From Clostridiales bacterium (GTDB lineage Bacteria > Bacillota > Clostridia > Christensenellales > Aristaeellaceae): a stretch of DNA of 64,000 bases. A program made the position numbers and the translations under genes. Shown one piece after another: positions 52,297 through 60,880 of the stretch. Location: positions 496,001 through 560,000 of the forward strand of contig CP069419.1 of assembly GCA_017569285.1 (NCBI GenBank), given 5' to 3'. The notes beneath the pieces are model-generated. The model did not search any database. It was not told the DNA's origin and saw nothing but the letters and a program-made list of their open reading frames with translations. Positions within the stretch are counted from its first letter, which is position 1. Each line of letters starts with the position of its first letter.

Positions 52297-52965
52297 TCAG
52301 TTGAATACCGCGCCGCATTCCTCGGTCAGTTTCACCGGATCCAGGAAACTGAAGTTTTTGTGCAGCAGCTGCTCCCGGCGGTACACGGCGTCCATCACGG
52401 TTTCGCCTTTCCAGGAGGCAGTGACGCGGACCTCGCTCACTGGCAGGCAGGCCAGCAGGTCCCGGGCGATGCGGACGCCCATGGCGGAGAGGTACTGCTT
52501 CGCGTTCTTCTCCATGTGCTCGTCCTTGCCGGTAAACATCGCCTCCAGGCGGTCCGGATCCGGCGCGCGCATGCTGATGCCGTGGGCGTACTCCATCAGT
52601 TCACCCAACGGGTTTGCCTTCCGCAGGACTTCCGTATAGGCGGTCAGGTCGCCGTTCAGCACCGCTTCCGCATGCTGATGGTAAAACTCCCACAGGTGCT
52701 GGGGGGTCAGTCCGTCCGTCGGCCATTCATGGGCCAGGGCATCGGTCCATTCAATCGTTTCATCCGCGGTCATCCACAGATTTTCGATGCCGATCTTCGG
52801 CTTTTTGACAACCACCTTGGCCGGTTTCGCTTCCTGCTTCTTCGGTTCGGGAACCACATCCTCCGGCGGTTCCCGCCACAAGTCAGACGCGATGGCCTTC
52901 ATGCGCCGCAGCAGTTCGCTGGCGTCGGCGGGGGACATGTTGTTTCCCTTGTTTTCGTCTGCCAT
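52297..52965 (-). CDS. Protein of unknown function coupled to a ClpB-like ATPase
   Basis: A 222-residue soluble protein that I do not recognise. Residues 1-30 are helical, and 35-60 are a charged Lys/Pro/Glu-rich linker (EPKKQEAKPAKVVVKKPKIG). The rest is helical with many Trp, Asp and Glu residues (WMTADETIEWTDALAHEWPT; LWEFYHQHAEAVLNGDLTAY) and ends RREQLLHKNFSFLDPVKLTE. No signal peptide or membrane segment. Its start overlaps the ATPase stop as TAATG, so the two are made together and it may be an adaptor or substrate for the ATPase (inference). Last gene of the CotH-VTC operon. Confidence 0.75.
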   Translation of the reverse strand: MADENKGNNMSPADASELLRRMKAIASDLWREPPEDVVPEPKKQEAKPAKVVVKKPKIGIENLWMTADETIEWTDALAHEWPTDGLTPQHLWEFYHQHAEAVLNGDLTAYTEVLRKANPLGELMEYAHGISMRAPDPDRLEAMFTGKDEHMEKNAKQYLSAMGVRIARDLLACLPVSEVRVTASWKGETVMDAVYRREQLLHKNFSFLDPVKLTEECGAVFN

Positions 52966-54851
52966 TACGCGTCCTCTCCTTCCCTGCGGCAGCGTACACT
53001 CGGCGGATTGGCCGCCGTGTCGAATCCCTCGATGACAATCTTCGCGTCGCCGGTAATCTCATTGTCAAACAGCCAGCGGCTGAGGGGGTTGATCAGCAGG
53101 CTTTCCACCTGGTTACCGATACCCCGGCCGCCGTTGGACAGGTCGAAGGTGGCCGCTTCCTCCAGGCTCTTGTAAGCGAAGTCCTCGATGCGGATGGAGA
53201 TGTTCTTCTGTTCCCGCAGGTTCCGGGTAATCTTGTTCACCTGGGCCTGGAGGATCAGGTCGGCTGCTTCCTTGCGGATATAGTCGAACACCACGATGTT
53301 TTCGCCAATCCGGTTCAGGATCTCCGGCCGTCCCAGTTCCAGCTTGAAGTAGTCCTCAATCGCGCTGCGCACGCGGGCCTGCACTTCGGAATACGGCATA
53401 TCCATGGTCACATTGGGCTCACGGTTGCCGAAGGCATCCTTGACGTAGATGCCCAGGTTGCTGGTGAAGATGATGATCGTTTCGGAGAAATACACCGTAT
53501 TCCCCTGCCCGTCCGTCATGCGGCCGTCTTCCAGGATCTGCAGGAATTTATCCAGGATCGTGGAATGGGCTTTTTCAATTTCATCAAACAGCAGGATACA
53601 GAAGGGGTTCTTCTTCACCGCGTTGGTCAGCTGGCCGCCCGCTTCATACCCGACGTATCCGGGAGGTGCGCCCATCAGCTTCTGGTCGGAATGGCTCTGG
53701 CCGTATTCGCTCATGTCGAACCGGATACAGGTGCTCTCGTCACCGAACAGTTTCTCTGCCAGCGCTTTGGCCGTCTCGGTCTTTCCGGTACCGGTCGGGC
53801 CGGCAAAGAACAGCACGCCCTTCGGCTTTCCGGTGGAGGAGGAGTTCAGTCCGTTCATGCCGGTCACTGCGCGCTTGACCACGTCCAGCGTGCGTTCCAG
53901 CGCGGTGTCCTGCCCCTTGATCCGCTTTTCAAAGTCCGCCTTGGCGGTCTTCAGGCTCCTGACGCTCAGTGTGCTCCAGGGGTTTTCCTTGATGCCGTAT
54001 TTGTACAGGTCCACAATGGAACAGAGGTCGCGGATTGGCGTTTCTTCCTTTTTGCACAGCATCCGCATTTCGTCCAGTTCCGTGAAGGTCATGCCCTCGG
54101 TCAAGCCGACAAACCGTTCCTTGATCCGCTCCAGGTCCTCCGGATATTCCGTGTAGTACGGCATATCCCGCCGGTAGACGGTGCCGGAGAAGAAGGACGC
54201 GAAGTTCGTCCCGGTCATCATGCGCTTCCGTTCCTCGCGGTCCGGCGCTTCCAGCTGCAGGATCTTGCACACCGGGTTGTTCAGGTAGAACCACGCCGGC
54301 AGGTCGTTCAGCTTGTTCACCAGCAGGATCAGCAGGTTCTGCTTCTTCCCGTGGGCAGTGCGGACCCAGGAGGCGCTCAGCGCGCTCTGCATCAGGATGT
54401 TGAAGCTGTTCACGTCCGCCTGGTCCATCCGTTCCGGGGTGGTGATGTAGTGGCTGGCCATCTCCATGATGGTCACCGTGGCCGCCTTCTGCTGGGACAT
54501 GGCCCGGCGGATGACGTTCGGCGCGGTGTTGGCGCCGTTTCCCTTGAACTCCGCCTGGACCGCGCCGGACCTGACCTCCGTGTCCGTCAGGTTGGCAAAC
54601 CGTTCCAGCATGGAGGGGTCATAGGGGCTCATAAAGCCCAGCAGGTTGCTGTAGAACAGCACCTGGTCATATCCCTGGTCGGAAAAATAGGCATGCAGGT
54701 AGCGGCTCAGCGGGATGATCTCGTCCTGCCGGACGGATCCGTCCACCGGATACCGGTACTGGTCGGTGATGTTCCCTTCCAGGATCAGCAGGGGTTTGAT
54801 CGCGCTGAACAGTTCCAGCTCCCTGTGCCATTTCGGAATCAATGCTTCCAC
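52965..54851 (-). CDS. ClpB/ClpA-like AAA+ ATPase with degenerate N-terminal ATPase domain
   Basis: A 628-residue cytoplasmic protein with a GTG start at 54851 (AAGGAG upstream). The C-terminal part is a Clp/Hsp100 D2 module: Walker A GPTGTGKTE (351-359), pore loop GYVGYE near 400, Walker B CILLFDEIEKAH near 418-429, sensor 1 FTSN near 462, arginine finger context LGRPEILNRIGEN near 505, and sensor 2 GGRGIGNQVES. Residues 1-290 look like a decayed AAA domain: LLILEGNITDQY, NLLILLVNKLNDLP and LEAPDREERKRMM are placed as in the AAA core, but there is no Walker A. Lacks a ClpP-binding loop as far as I can see. Role here probably remodelling. Confidence 0.88.
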   Translation of the reverse strand: MEALIPKWHRELELFSAIKPLLILEGNITDQYRYPVDGSVRQDEIIPLSRYLHAYFSDQGYDQVLFYSNLLGFMSPYDPSMLERFANLTDTEVRSGAVQAEFKGNGANTAPNVIRRAMSQQKAATVTIMEMASHYITTPERMDQADVNSFNILMQSALSASWVRTAHGKKQNLLILLVNKLNDLPAWFYLNNPVCKILQLEAPDREERKRMMTGTNFASFFSGTVYRRDMPYYTEYPEDLERIKERFVGLTEGMTFTELDEMRMLCKKEETPIRDLCSIVDLYKYGIKENPWSTLSVRSLKTAKADFEKRIKGQDTALERTLDVVKRAVTGMNGLNSSSTGKPKGVLFFAGPTGTGKTETAKALAEKLFGDESTCIRFDMSEYGQSHSDQKLMGAPPGYVGYEAGGQLTNAVKKNPFCILLFDEIEKAHSTILDKFLQILEDGRMTDGQGNTVYFSETIIIFTSNLGIYVKDAFGNREPNVTMDMPYSEVQARVRSAIEDYFKLELGRPEILNRIGENIVVFDYIRKEAADLILQAQVNKITRNLREQKNISIRIEDFAYKSLEEAATFDLSNGGRGIGNQVESLLINPLSRWLFDNEITGDAKIVIEGFDTAANPPSVRCRREGEDA

Positions 54852-54867
54852 ACCTGGTCCTCTCCTT

Positions 54868-56049
54868 TTATCTGTTGTTTCTGTCCGGGTACGCCTTCGG
54901 CGCCTCCGGCGAACCGTCCGTGTTCCGTTTCACGGCTTTCCCCGTGCCGGAAGGAAGATACGGCATCACCAGCCGGGCATATCCGGTTTCATCGTCACCG
55001 ACGACCGACATGATCGTATCCGGGGTGTCATACGCCATGGCGTCCAGGACGGCCTCCGCCTGTTCCGCCGGTATCCGCAGCGGCTGGTAGTTGTTCACCG
55101 GCGCTTCGGAGCTGGTATACCCGGGATACAGGATCATCTGCTGCCCGGTATAATTGCCGTCATCGTCAAAATAAAGCTTGGCCTGCACCACCAGGCAGTA
55201 CAGGGAGGTCGGTTCCCGGCCCCCGTCCCGCGGATAGAGCACGGATTTGATTTCCCGGTTCCCGCCAAAGACAAAGTTTCCCAGTGAGTAGAAAATCGAC
55301 CGGTTGTCCAGGATCCGCATGCCCTGCACCACATGGGAGTGGTGCATCACCACCACGTCCGCGCCGGCTTCCACAAACGCTTTTCCCCGGCTTTCCTGCA
55401 CGGAATTGTGTTTCGGGTCGTATTCGTTGCCGTTGTGGAACAGGACGACGGTTGCGTTCACCTCGCCCGCCGTTTCCATGTCCGCCATTTTCTTCCGCAT
55501 CCGGTCTCCGATGGTGTTCGACAGCGCATAGTCCATCGAGAAAACAGCGATCCGGATCCCGTCCTTTTCCAGGATATGGTAATCCATTCCCCGGGCCCAG
55601 CCGATCCCGGCATCTTCCAGGGCTTTTTGGGTGCTTTCCATTCCCCGGGCACCGAAGTCGGAGGTGTGGTTATTGGCCAGCCCGGCCACCTCCACCGACC
55701 CGGCCTTCAGGATGCCGGTGAAATCCACCGGCCCGCGGAAGCGGTACCGCTTGGAGGTCTTTTCCCCGTTCGCGCTGTCCGAAAAAACGCCCTCCAGGTT
55801 GATGATCGTGGCATCGTCCGCCTCAAACATTTCCCGGAAGTTGGCAAAAAAATAGTCATACCCGTATTTTTCGGCATACGCGTGCAGGGAGTCCTCCTGC
55901 GTCCGCCGCGCTTCCTCGCTGCCGATCGTGCAGTCCCCCGTGAATGTCAGGGTGATCACGCGGTCTGCATATGCGCTGCCGGATGCCAGGCACACCGCTG
56001 CGAAAACGGCGGCCGCCAGGCGCCGGATGGTCTTGCTTCCAGGTTTCAT
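54868..56049 (-). CDS. CapA-like metallophosphatase-fold secreted protein
   Basis: A 393-residue protein with a signal peptide (cleavage after SAYA near residue 28) and a CapA/PgsA-type calcineurin-like fold: LTFTGDCTIGSEE, TIINLEGVFSD, VAGLANNHTSDFGARG, VVLFHNGNEYDP and VVVMHHSHVVQGMRILDNRS are the metal-site blocks. In the poly-gamma-glutamate system CapA is a membrane-anchored part of export, but no capB or capC synthase is near. Here it is instead between a VTC polymerase gene and an AAA+ gene. Its position suggests a role in processing or exporting an anionic polymer made by the operon (inference). Confidence 0.9.
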   Translation of the reverse strand: MKPGSKTIRRLAAAVFAAVCLASGSAYADRVITLTFTGDCTIGSEEARRTQEDSLHAYAEKYGYDYFFANFREMFEADDATIINLEGVFSDSANGEKTSKRYRFRGPVDFTGILKAGSVEVAGLANNHTSDFGARGMESTQKALEDAGIGWARGMDYHILEKDGIRIAVFSMDYALSNTIGDRMRKKMADMETAGEVNATVVLFHNGNEYDPKHNSVQESRGKAFVEAGADVVVMHHSHVVQGMRILDNRSIFYSLGNFVFGGNREIKSVLYPRDGGREPTSLYCLVVQAKLYFDDDGNYTGQQMILYPGYTSSEAPVNNYQPLRIPAEQAEAVLDAMAYDTPDTIMSVVGDDETGYARLVMPYLPSGTGKAVKRNTDGSPEAPKAYPDRNNR

Positions 56050-56070
56050 CTGCGATCCTCTCTCCGGTCC

Positions 56071-56784
56071 TTATTCTTCCCCGAACCCTTCAAAGCGCCT
56101 GCACCAGGTATATTTGCTGATGGCGCTGGGGCATGCGCCCTGGCAGTAGGTTCCCAGGATATCCCGGATGTAGGACGGCAGGCTGTGGTTGTATTTCACT
56201 TCCAGGATGATCTCGTTGTTGTTGAACGGGGGGATCGTCGGCACATAGGGGTCGAACAGTTCCTTGCTGTACAGCCCGGTGCGCAGCTGTTTGTCAAATG
56301 TGATCCGGACCTCTTCCGCGGGATGCAGGTATGCTTCCCGCACATAGTCCACCAGCACCACCGGCCGCAGCAGGTTCACCGTCATTTCCCGGTACATGTC
56401 GTTCAGCAGTCCGCTCCGGGTCGTCTCCAGCCCGGTCGGATCGCCGGCCATCAGCTGCTCGCACAGCAGCCGCGGGATGCTGATGCTCCGCTTGGAAATC
56501 AGGGTTCCGACCTTGGTTTTGCACTCCAGCTTGATCACCTTGTCGCTGAAGTTGTAAATCCGGATCCGGTACTTGTCGCGGTTCTGCACGCCGTTCAGCT
56601 TGTCGAACAGCGCGTTGTTGAACGCCGTGTCAAAGTACAGGGAGCGGATATGGTATTCGTTGTATTCGTCGCCGTTTGGATCGCGGGAAAGAATCGAATC
56701 CAGTACGCCGGACAGCACGAAATACTGCCGTTCATTGATGAAATACTTCAGTTCATGCCGGAGCGGCAGTGAATTCATGGCCAT
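56071..56784 (-). CDS. VTC-domain polyphosphate polymerase
   Basis: A 237-residue protein covering the VTC catalytic domain alone. RHELKYFINERQYFVLSG is the first basic strand and YHIRSLYFDTAFNNALFDKL, DKYRIRIYNFSDKVIKLECK and TKVGTLISKRSISI line the tunnel with Lys and Arg residues that bind polyphosphate. Yeast Vtc4 makes polyphosphate from ATP with this fold, and bacterial homologues are often coupled to DUF4956 and CotH proteins. No SPX domain is present. It is likely active on the cytoplasmic side, with the DUF4956 protein as its membrane partner (inference). Confidence 0.9.
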   Translation of the reverse strand: MAMNSLPLRHELKYFINERQYFVLSGVLDSILSRDPNGDEYNEYHIRSLYFDTAFNNALFDKLNGVQNRDKYRIRIYNFSDKVIKLECKTKVGTLISKRSISIPRLLCEQLMAGDPTGLETTRSGLLNDMYREMTVNLLRPVVLVDYVREAYLHPAEEVRITFDKQLRTGLYSKELFDPYVPTIPPFNNNEIILEVKYNHSLPSYIRDILGTYCQGACPSAISKYTWCRRFEGFGEE

Positions 56785-56835
56785 GGTTCTTCCCCCTTTC
56801 CCTGGTTTTCTTCCTGGATTTCAGCTTCGGGATGG

Positions 56836-57543
56836 TCAGGCGCCGGCTTCGGTCTGGCAGGCGACCAGCGTCGCGTCATGGACGCCTTCAATGTTCAGCA
56901 CCGCGCTCACCAGGTCCTGCTTGCTGTCCAGCCGGACTTCGACGGTCATCTCCGCGCCCGCGCGGGTGACAGTCTTGCTGCGCAGGCGGCGCTGCTTCAC
57001 GGTCCGCCGCAGCAGCTGGGTGATCTCGGTTTCGGCGTAGTCGTCATAGTGGACCACCAGCAGGTAGCTGTTGGGGTTCCGGAAGCGTACGAAGGTCATC
57101 ACAAACAGGATGATGCTGATGCCCAGCACCACCACCAGCGCGTGGATGTACAGCTCCGCGCCCAGCAGGATGCCCATCGTCAGCGCCCAGAACATGTAGG
57201 CCGTATCCATCGGATCCTTCACGGCCGTCCGGAAACGAACAATACTCAGCGCGCCAACCATGCCCATGCTCAGCGCGATATCGCTCTTGATGCACATGAC
57301 CACCGGGGTGGTAATCAGCGTCAGCATCATCAGCGTCAGCGCGAAGGTCGGGCTGTAGAGCACGCCCCGGTAGCACCGCTTGTAGACAAAGGCGATCACC
57401 AGGCCGACAATGCATCCCATGATCAGGCCGATGATGATCTTCCACGGCGTCAGGTTTTCAAACTGGCTCAGGAAGTAATCGCTCAGGCTTGCGTCATTCT
57501 TGACGATGGAACTGGCACTCGCAAAGGCTGTGGAAATGAACAT
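56836..57543 (-). CDS. DUF4956 membrane protein
   Basis: A 235-residue protein with three or four helices (IIIGLIMGCIVGLVIAFVYK; GVLYSPTFALTLMMLTLITT; MAYMF-type segment ALTMGILLGAELYIHALVVV; VLGISIILFVMTFV) and a C-terminal cytoplasmic domain of about 85 residues (NSYLLVVHYDDYAETEITQL to AVLNIEGVHDATLVACQTEA). The sequence GALSIVRFRTAVKDPMDTAY is a conserved DUF4956 block. The family is usually beside VTC and CotH genes and is thought to make the channel or anchor for VTC. AGGAGGA lies 8 nt before the ATG. Confidence 0.9.
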   Translation of the reverse strand: MFISTAFASASSIVKNDASLSDYFLSQFENLTPWKIIIGLIMGCIVGLVIAFVYKRCYRGVLYSPTFALTLMMLTLITTPVVMCIKSDIALSMGMVGALSIVRFRTAVKDPMDTAYMFWALTMGILLGAELYIHALVVVLGISIILFVMTFVRFRNPNSYLLVVHYDDYAETEITQLLRRTVKQRRLRSKTVTRAGAEMTVEVRLDSKQDLVSAVLNIEGVHDATLVACQTEAGA

Positions 57544-57594
57544 GGCTTGTCTCCTCCTGTATGATGTTCCGGGTATCCGGTATGGTTCGGGAAA

Positions 57595-60500
57595 TCAGAT
57601 TGCGTCCGGCGGCATCTCCGGTCTCGGTCCGAAGTATTTTACCATTTCCGCGTCCGTCAGGTTGAAAGCGTCCTGGGCAAACCCCCACAGTTTGTTCGGC
57701 CGTTTCCGGCAGACATTCCGCAGGCGCTCCACGCGCTTCTCCCAGTACCGGTAGGCGCCGTCCGAGGTGACCGGCACGTCGCTGATGACCATCTTGTCGT
57801 TTTCCTCGCCCCAGCGGGCCCAGTGGTTCTTCATTTCCGGTTCGATGATCTTGACCGTGTCGTCCAGGATTTCCAGCATCTTCCGGGTGGTCAGTTTCTG
57901 GAAGATCTCCCCGAATTTGGTCAGGTAGCGTTCCTTGTATTCCGGTACGCTCAGCAGCTTCATGAAAATGGTGTTGTCGATATATTTCTGGCCCATGCCC
58001 TTGGCCTTGGTGTAGCTCCACGGGCTGTTGAAGTCCGAGGTGTACAGGCCGTAATCCACGTCGTACAGGATCCAGCGCCATTTGCTTCCCTCCGTTTTCA
58101 GCCGGTAGAAGCGGGTGTTGCCGATATCGCTGTTGCCGAAGAACATCTCGAACGCCATGTATTCGAACAGGTTGTCCACGTCCACATTGTCCAGGATGTA
58201 CTGCAGGTCTTCCGGGTTCTTGGCGGGATTCCCGGCCTTCATCTTCTTGATCATGGCCTTGAATTCCTTGTTGGACCCGTACTTCACGCTGCCGCTGCCC
58301 TGGAGCAGGTCCATCTGGTCCGCGTCTTCCAGGGAGAGGCCTTCAAACTGGGCAATCATGAACCGGTCGGTCCGTTCACGCAGGTTCATGTGCCCCCAGT
58401 AAATCCCGTTCAGGTAGACCGCGTACGGTTCCCAGGCCTGGTGGGCAATCGTGGCCCCGCAGAAGTCCATCAGCTTGCCCTGGAATCCGTCCTGCATGCG
58501 GGTGAACATGCTGTCGTTCCCGCTGTTCCGCAGGACGAAGCCCTTGTATTCCGTATAGAGCCGGTCTTCAAACAGCTTGGCCTGGAACGTCTTCGCGCCG
58601 TAAACGCTCCGGGCGCGGAATTTGAAGCTTTTCTGCGGCATATCCAGGGAATAGTCGCCCATCAGGCCGATCTCGGCCCCCTGGCTCAGCAGGGTGTTGC
58701 CGCTCCGGTCGAACAGTTCCACATGGCAGTCATATTTGATGCCCTTGTCCTTCACCTTCCGGTATACGGTGTTCGGGAAAGGCAGCTTGCCGGGTTCCTT
58801 AATGGCATCCTTCCCGATCGTCAGCATGCCCCATTCCTCATCCCAGAGGTTGTTCGGGTCGGTCACCACGGACGCCACCGGCAGGGCATGGTAGACGTTG
58901 ACAAACCAGGTGCCGGTCAGGATCTCGCTGGGCTGCGTAAGCCCCGTGGAAAAAGCCCGTGCGCGCAGGACGTTCGCATACTGGTTCAGCTCCAGCCGCG
59001 TTCCCGCCGTGTACGGGGTGGACGCCTGCGTCGGGACGGATCCGTCCGTCGTGTAGAACACCTGGGTGCCTTCCGGAACCAGGATCTCCACATACTGGGT
59101 GGTGTAATACAGCCCCGGTTCCACACTGAAGGAGGGGGTGGAGGCAAAGCCGCTGAAGCCGGTTCCGTTTGCCCGGAACGGAGTCGGCGTCTCATAATAA
59201 AAAAGCCCTGCGATCCCCAGGGTCCGGCCGTATGAAATATCCGTCTTCATCTCCGGCAGTACAATCTTGTCCAGTACATTCCCGGCCGGGTCCGCCAGGG
59301 TGATGATCTCGCCGGCATTCCGGCCGATCCGGAAAGAGGTATGCGGCTCGGCGGCCGACGCCTTCGCGGTATTCCCGTCGCAGAGGATCACCTTGTATTC
59401 CCCGGGGGCAATCAGGGTGCCGGCCGGAAACTGCCATTTCCGTCCGCGTCCCAGGTTGTCGCTCAGTCCCCACCCGGAGATATCCACCGCCGTGTCGGAG
59501 GAATTGTAGATTTCCACCCAGTCCTTGTTCTCCGTGCCCGCGTAGGTGGACACCTGGTTGTTGCTGGCCAGCACTTCGCTGATCCAGACCCCGGTCCGGT
59601 TCATCGCCCGCAGGTTCAGGTCCATCTGGTTGAAGCCGGCTTCGTTGTCCGGCAGGGTGGGCGTCGGCATCTGGAACACCTGCATCTGGTTCTGCTCATT
59701 CCGTCCCCAGCTGCAGTCCTGCGGCAGGTTGTCAATCATCACCCGGTCCACAACCCGGCCCTGGCTGTCCGCCAGGATGATCGTTTCCTTCTCCGCGCTG
59801 ATCCGGAAGTTCGAGTGCGGAACACGTTCCATTTTGGTATCCATCCGGTCCTTGCCGGTGCACAGCACCAGGTAGTATCCGTGTGCCTCGATCCTCGCGC
59901 CGTCCGGGAAGCGCCACTTCAGCGGTTTCCCTTCATTGTCGCTCAGTGCGAACTTGTCCAGGCTGATCGCGTTTCCGGTGGTATTGTACAGCTCAATCCA
60001 GTCGCACAGTTCACCGTCGTCATCGCGGATGCCGGTCAGCGGGTCCGCCATCACTTCGTTGATGAGCACGGAGCCGTCCGCCGCGGTAACGCTCTCGCGG
60101 TAAGCCAGGTGGCCGGCTTCGGTATTTTCAAAGCCGGGGCTGAACCAGGCGGTGGACGTATACTCCCCGCCGGTCAGGGCCCAGCTTTCGTCACTGCCGA
60201 TAATTTTATATGTGACGCTGTCAATCAGGTAGGCATTCGGGTCGAACAGGTAAACGGTCTCACCGACGCTGCTCAGCTGGAATTTCGCGTGGAAAGGCCG
60301 GTCCGGGCTCGCCTGGTTGGTATTGTCGCAGAATACCGTCACCCGGCCGTCCTGCTCCAGGCTGATGGCGGGGAACAGGAAACGGATCCGGTCTCCCTTG
60401 TCGCTCAGGCCGACGCCCTCCAGGTTAATCCGGTGGTCGGTGCTGTTCCATACTTCCAGCCAGTCCGGGAATTTTCCATTCTCGTCTGTAACGGCTGTCG

Positions 60501-60792
60501 CGTTCGCAGGCATCACTTCGCTGATGACCAGCCCGGCATATTCGCCGACGCGCTCGTCGCCCGTGCTTTCCACCAGGCCGGATTCCGTTCCGGCGGAATA
60601 GGTCGCCCGGCGGAGCGGCTCAAAGAGATAGCTGCCGGTCATCCATTTCGGGACTTCAAAAATCAGCAGCAGCAGGGCAGCCACCGCACCCGCGAGCAGG
60701 AGGAAATTCATGCGCTGTTTCCTCCGGCGGAGTTTGGTTGCCCGGGAAGCCGTACGGCGTCCCTGTTCCGGGTTTCCGGTCCTGTTTTCCAT
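57595..60792 (-). CDS. Extracytoplasmic CotH-kinase-fold protein with lamin-tail domains
   Basis: A 1,065-residue protein from the ATG at 60792 (AAGGAGGG 6 nt upstream; a 7-codon longer ORF crosses this site). A single N-terminal membrane helix (MNFLLLAGAVAALLLLIFEV) is preceded by Arg/Lys, so the rest is outside. Three lamin-tail domains follow (GLVISEVMPANATAVTDENG; VLINEVMADPLTGIRDDDGE; VWISEVLASNNQVSTYAGTE), then a chitobiase C-terminal-like module (VFYTTDGSVPTQASTPYTAG) and a CotH domain of about 400 residues (KSFKFRARSVYGAKTFQAKL; GFVLRNSGNDSMFTRMQDGF; WRWILYDVDYGLYTSDFN). CotH proteins are atypical kinases that phosphorylate spore-coat and other secreted proteins. Confidence 0.9.
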   Translation of the reverse strand: MENRTGNPEQGRRTASRATKLRRRKQRMNFLLLAGAVAALLLLIFEVPKWMTGSYLFEPLRRATYSAGTESGLVESTGDERVGEYAGLVISEVMPANATAVTDENGKFPDWLEVWNSTDHRINLEGVGLSDKGDRIRFLFPAISLEQDGRVTVFCDNTNQASPDRPFHAKFQLSSVGETVYLFDPNAYLIDSVTYKIIGSDESWALTGGEYTSTAWFSPGFENTEAGHLAYRESVTAADGSVLINEVMADPLTGIRDDDGELCDWIELYNTTGNAISLDKFALSDNEGKPLKWRFPDGARIEAHGYYLVLCTGKDRMDTKMERVPHSNFRISAEKETIILADSQGRVVDRVMIDNLPQDCSWGRNEQNQMQVFQMPTPTLPDNEAGFNQMDLNLRAMNRTGVWISEVLASNNQVSTYAGTENKDWVEIYNSSDTAVDISGWGLSDNLGRGRKWQFPAGTLIAPGEYKVILCDGNTAKASAAEPHTSFRIGRNAGEIITLADPAGNVLDKIVLPEMKTDISYGRTLGIAGLFYYETPTPFRANGTGFSGFASTPSFSVEPGLYYTTQYVEILVPEGTQVFYTTDGSVPTQASTPYTAGTRLELNQYANVLRARAFSTGLTQPSEILTGTWFVNVYHALPVASVVTDPNNLWDEEWGMLTIGKDAIKEPGKLPFPNTVYRKVKDKGIKYDCHVELFDRSGNTLLSQGAEIGLMGDYSLDMPQKSFKFRARSVYGAKTFQAKLFEDRLYTEYKGFVLRNSGNDSMFTRMQDGFQGKLMDFCGATIAHQAWEPYAVYLNGIYWGHMNLRERTDRFMIAQFEGLSLEDADQMDLLQGSGSVKYGSNKEFKAMIKKMKAGNPAKNPEDLQYILDNVDVDNLFEYMAFEMFFGNSDIGNTRFYRLKTEGSKWRWILYDVDYGLYTSDFNSPWSYTKAKGMGQKYIDNTIFMKLLSVPEYKERYLTKFGEIFQKLTTRKMLEILDDTVKIIEPEMKNHWARWGEENDKMVISDVPVTSDGAYRYWEKRVERLRNVCRKRPNKLWGFAQDAFNLTDAEMVKYFGPRPEMPPDAI

Positions 60793-60830
60793 CGGCTTCC
60801 CTCCTTCCTGCATTGTATGCTAACTTTGAA

Positions 60831-60859
60831 ATTATACCATACTTCTCCCGGATGTGCAA
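60831..60859 (-). promoter_or_regulatory. Promoter of the CotH-VTC operon
   Basis: On the minus strand TTGCAC (60854-60859) and a consensus TATAAT (60831-60836) are separated by 17 bp, 39 bp upstream of the ATG at 60792. Confidence 0.78.
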
Positions 60860-60880
60860 ACCCGGCCTGCTTTTTGCATT

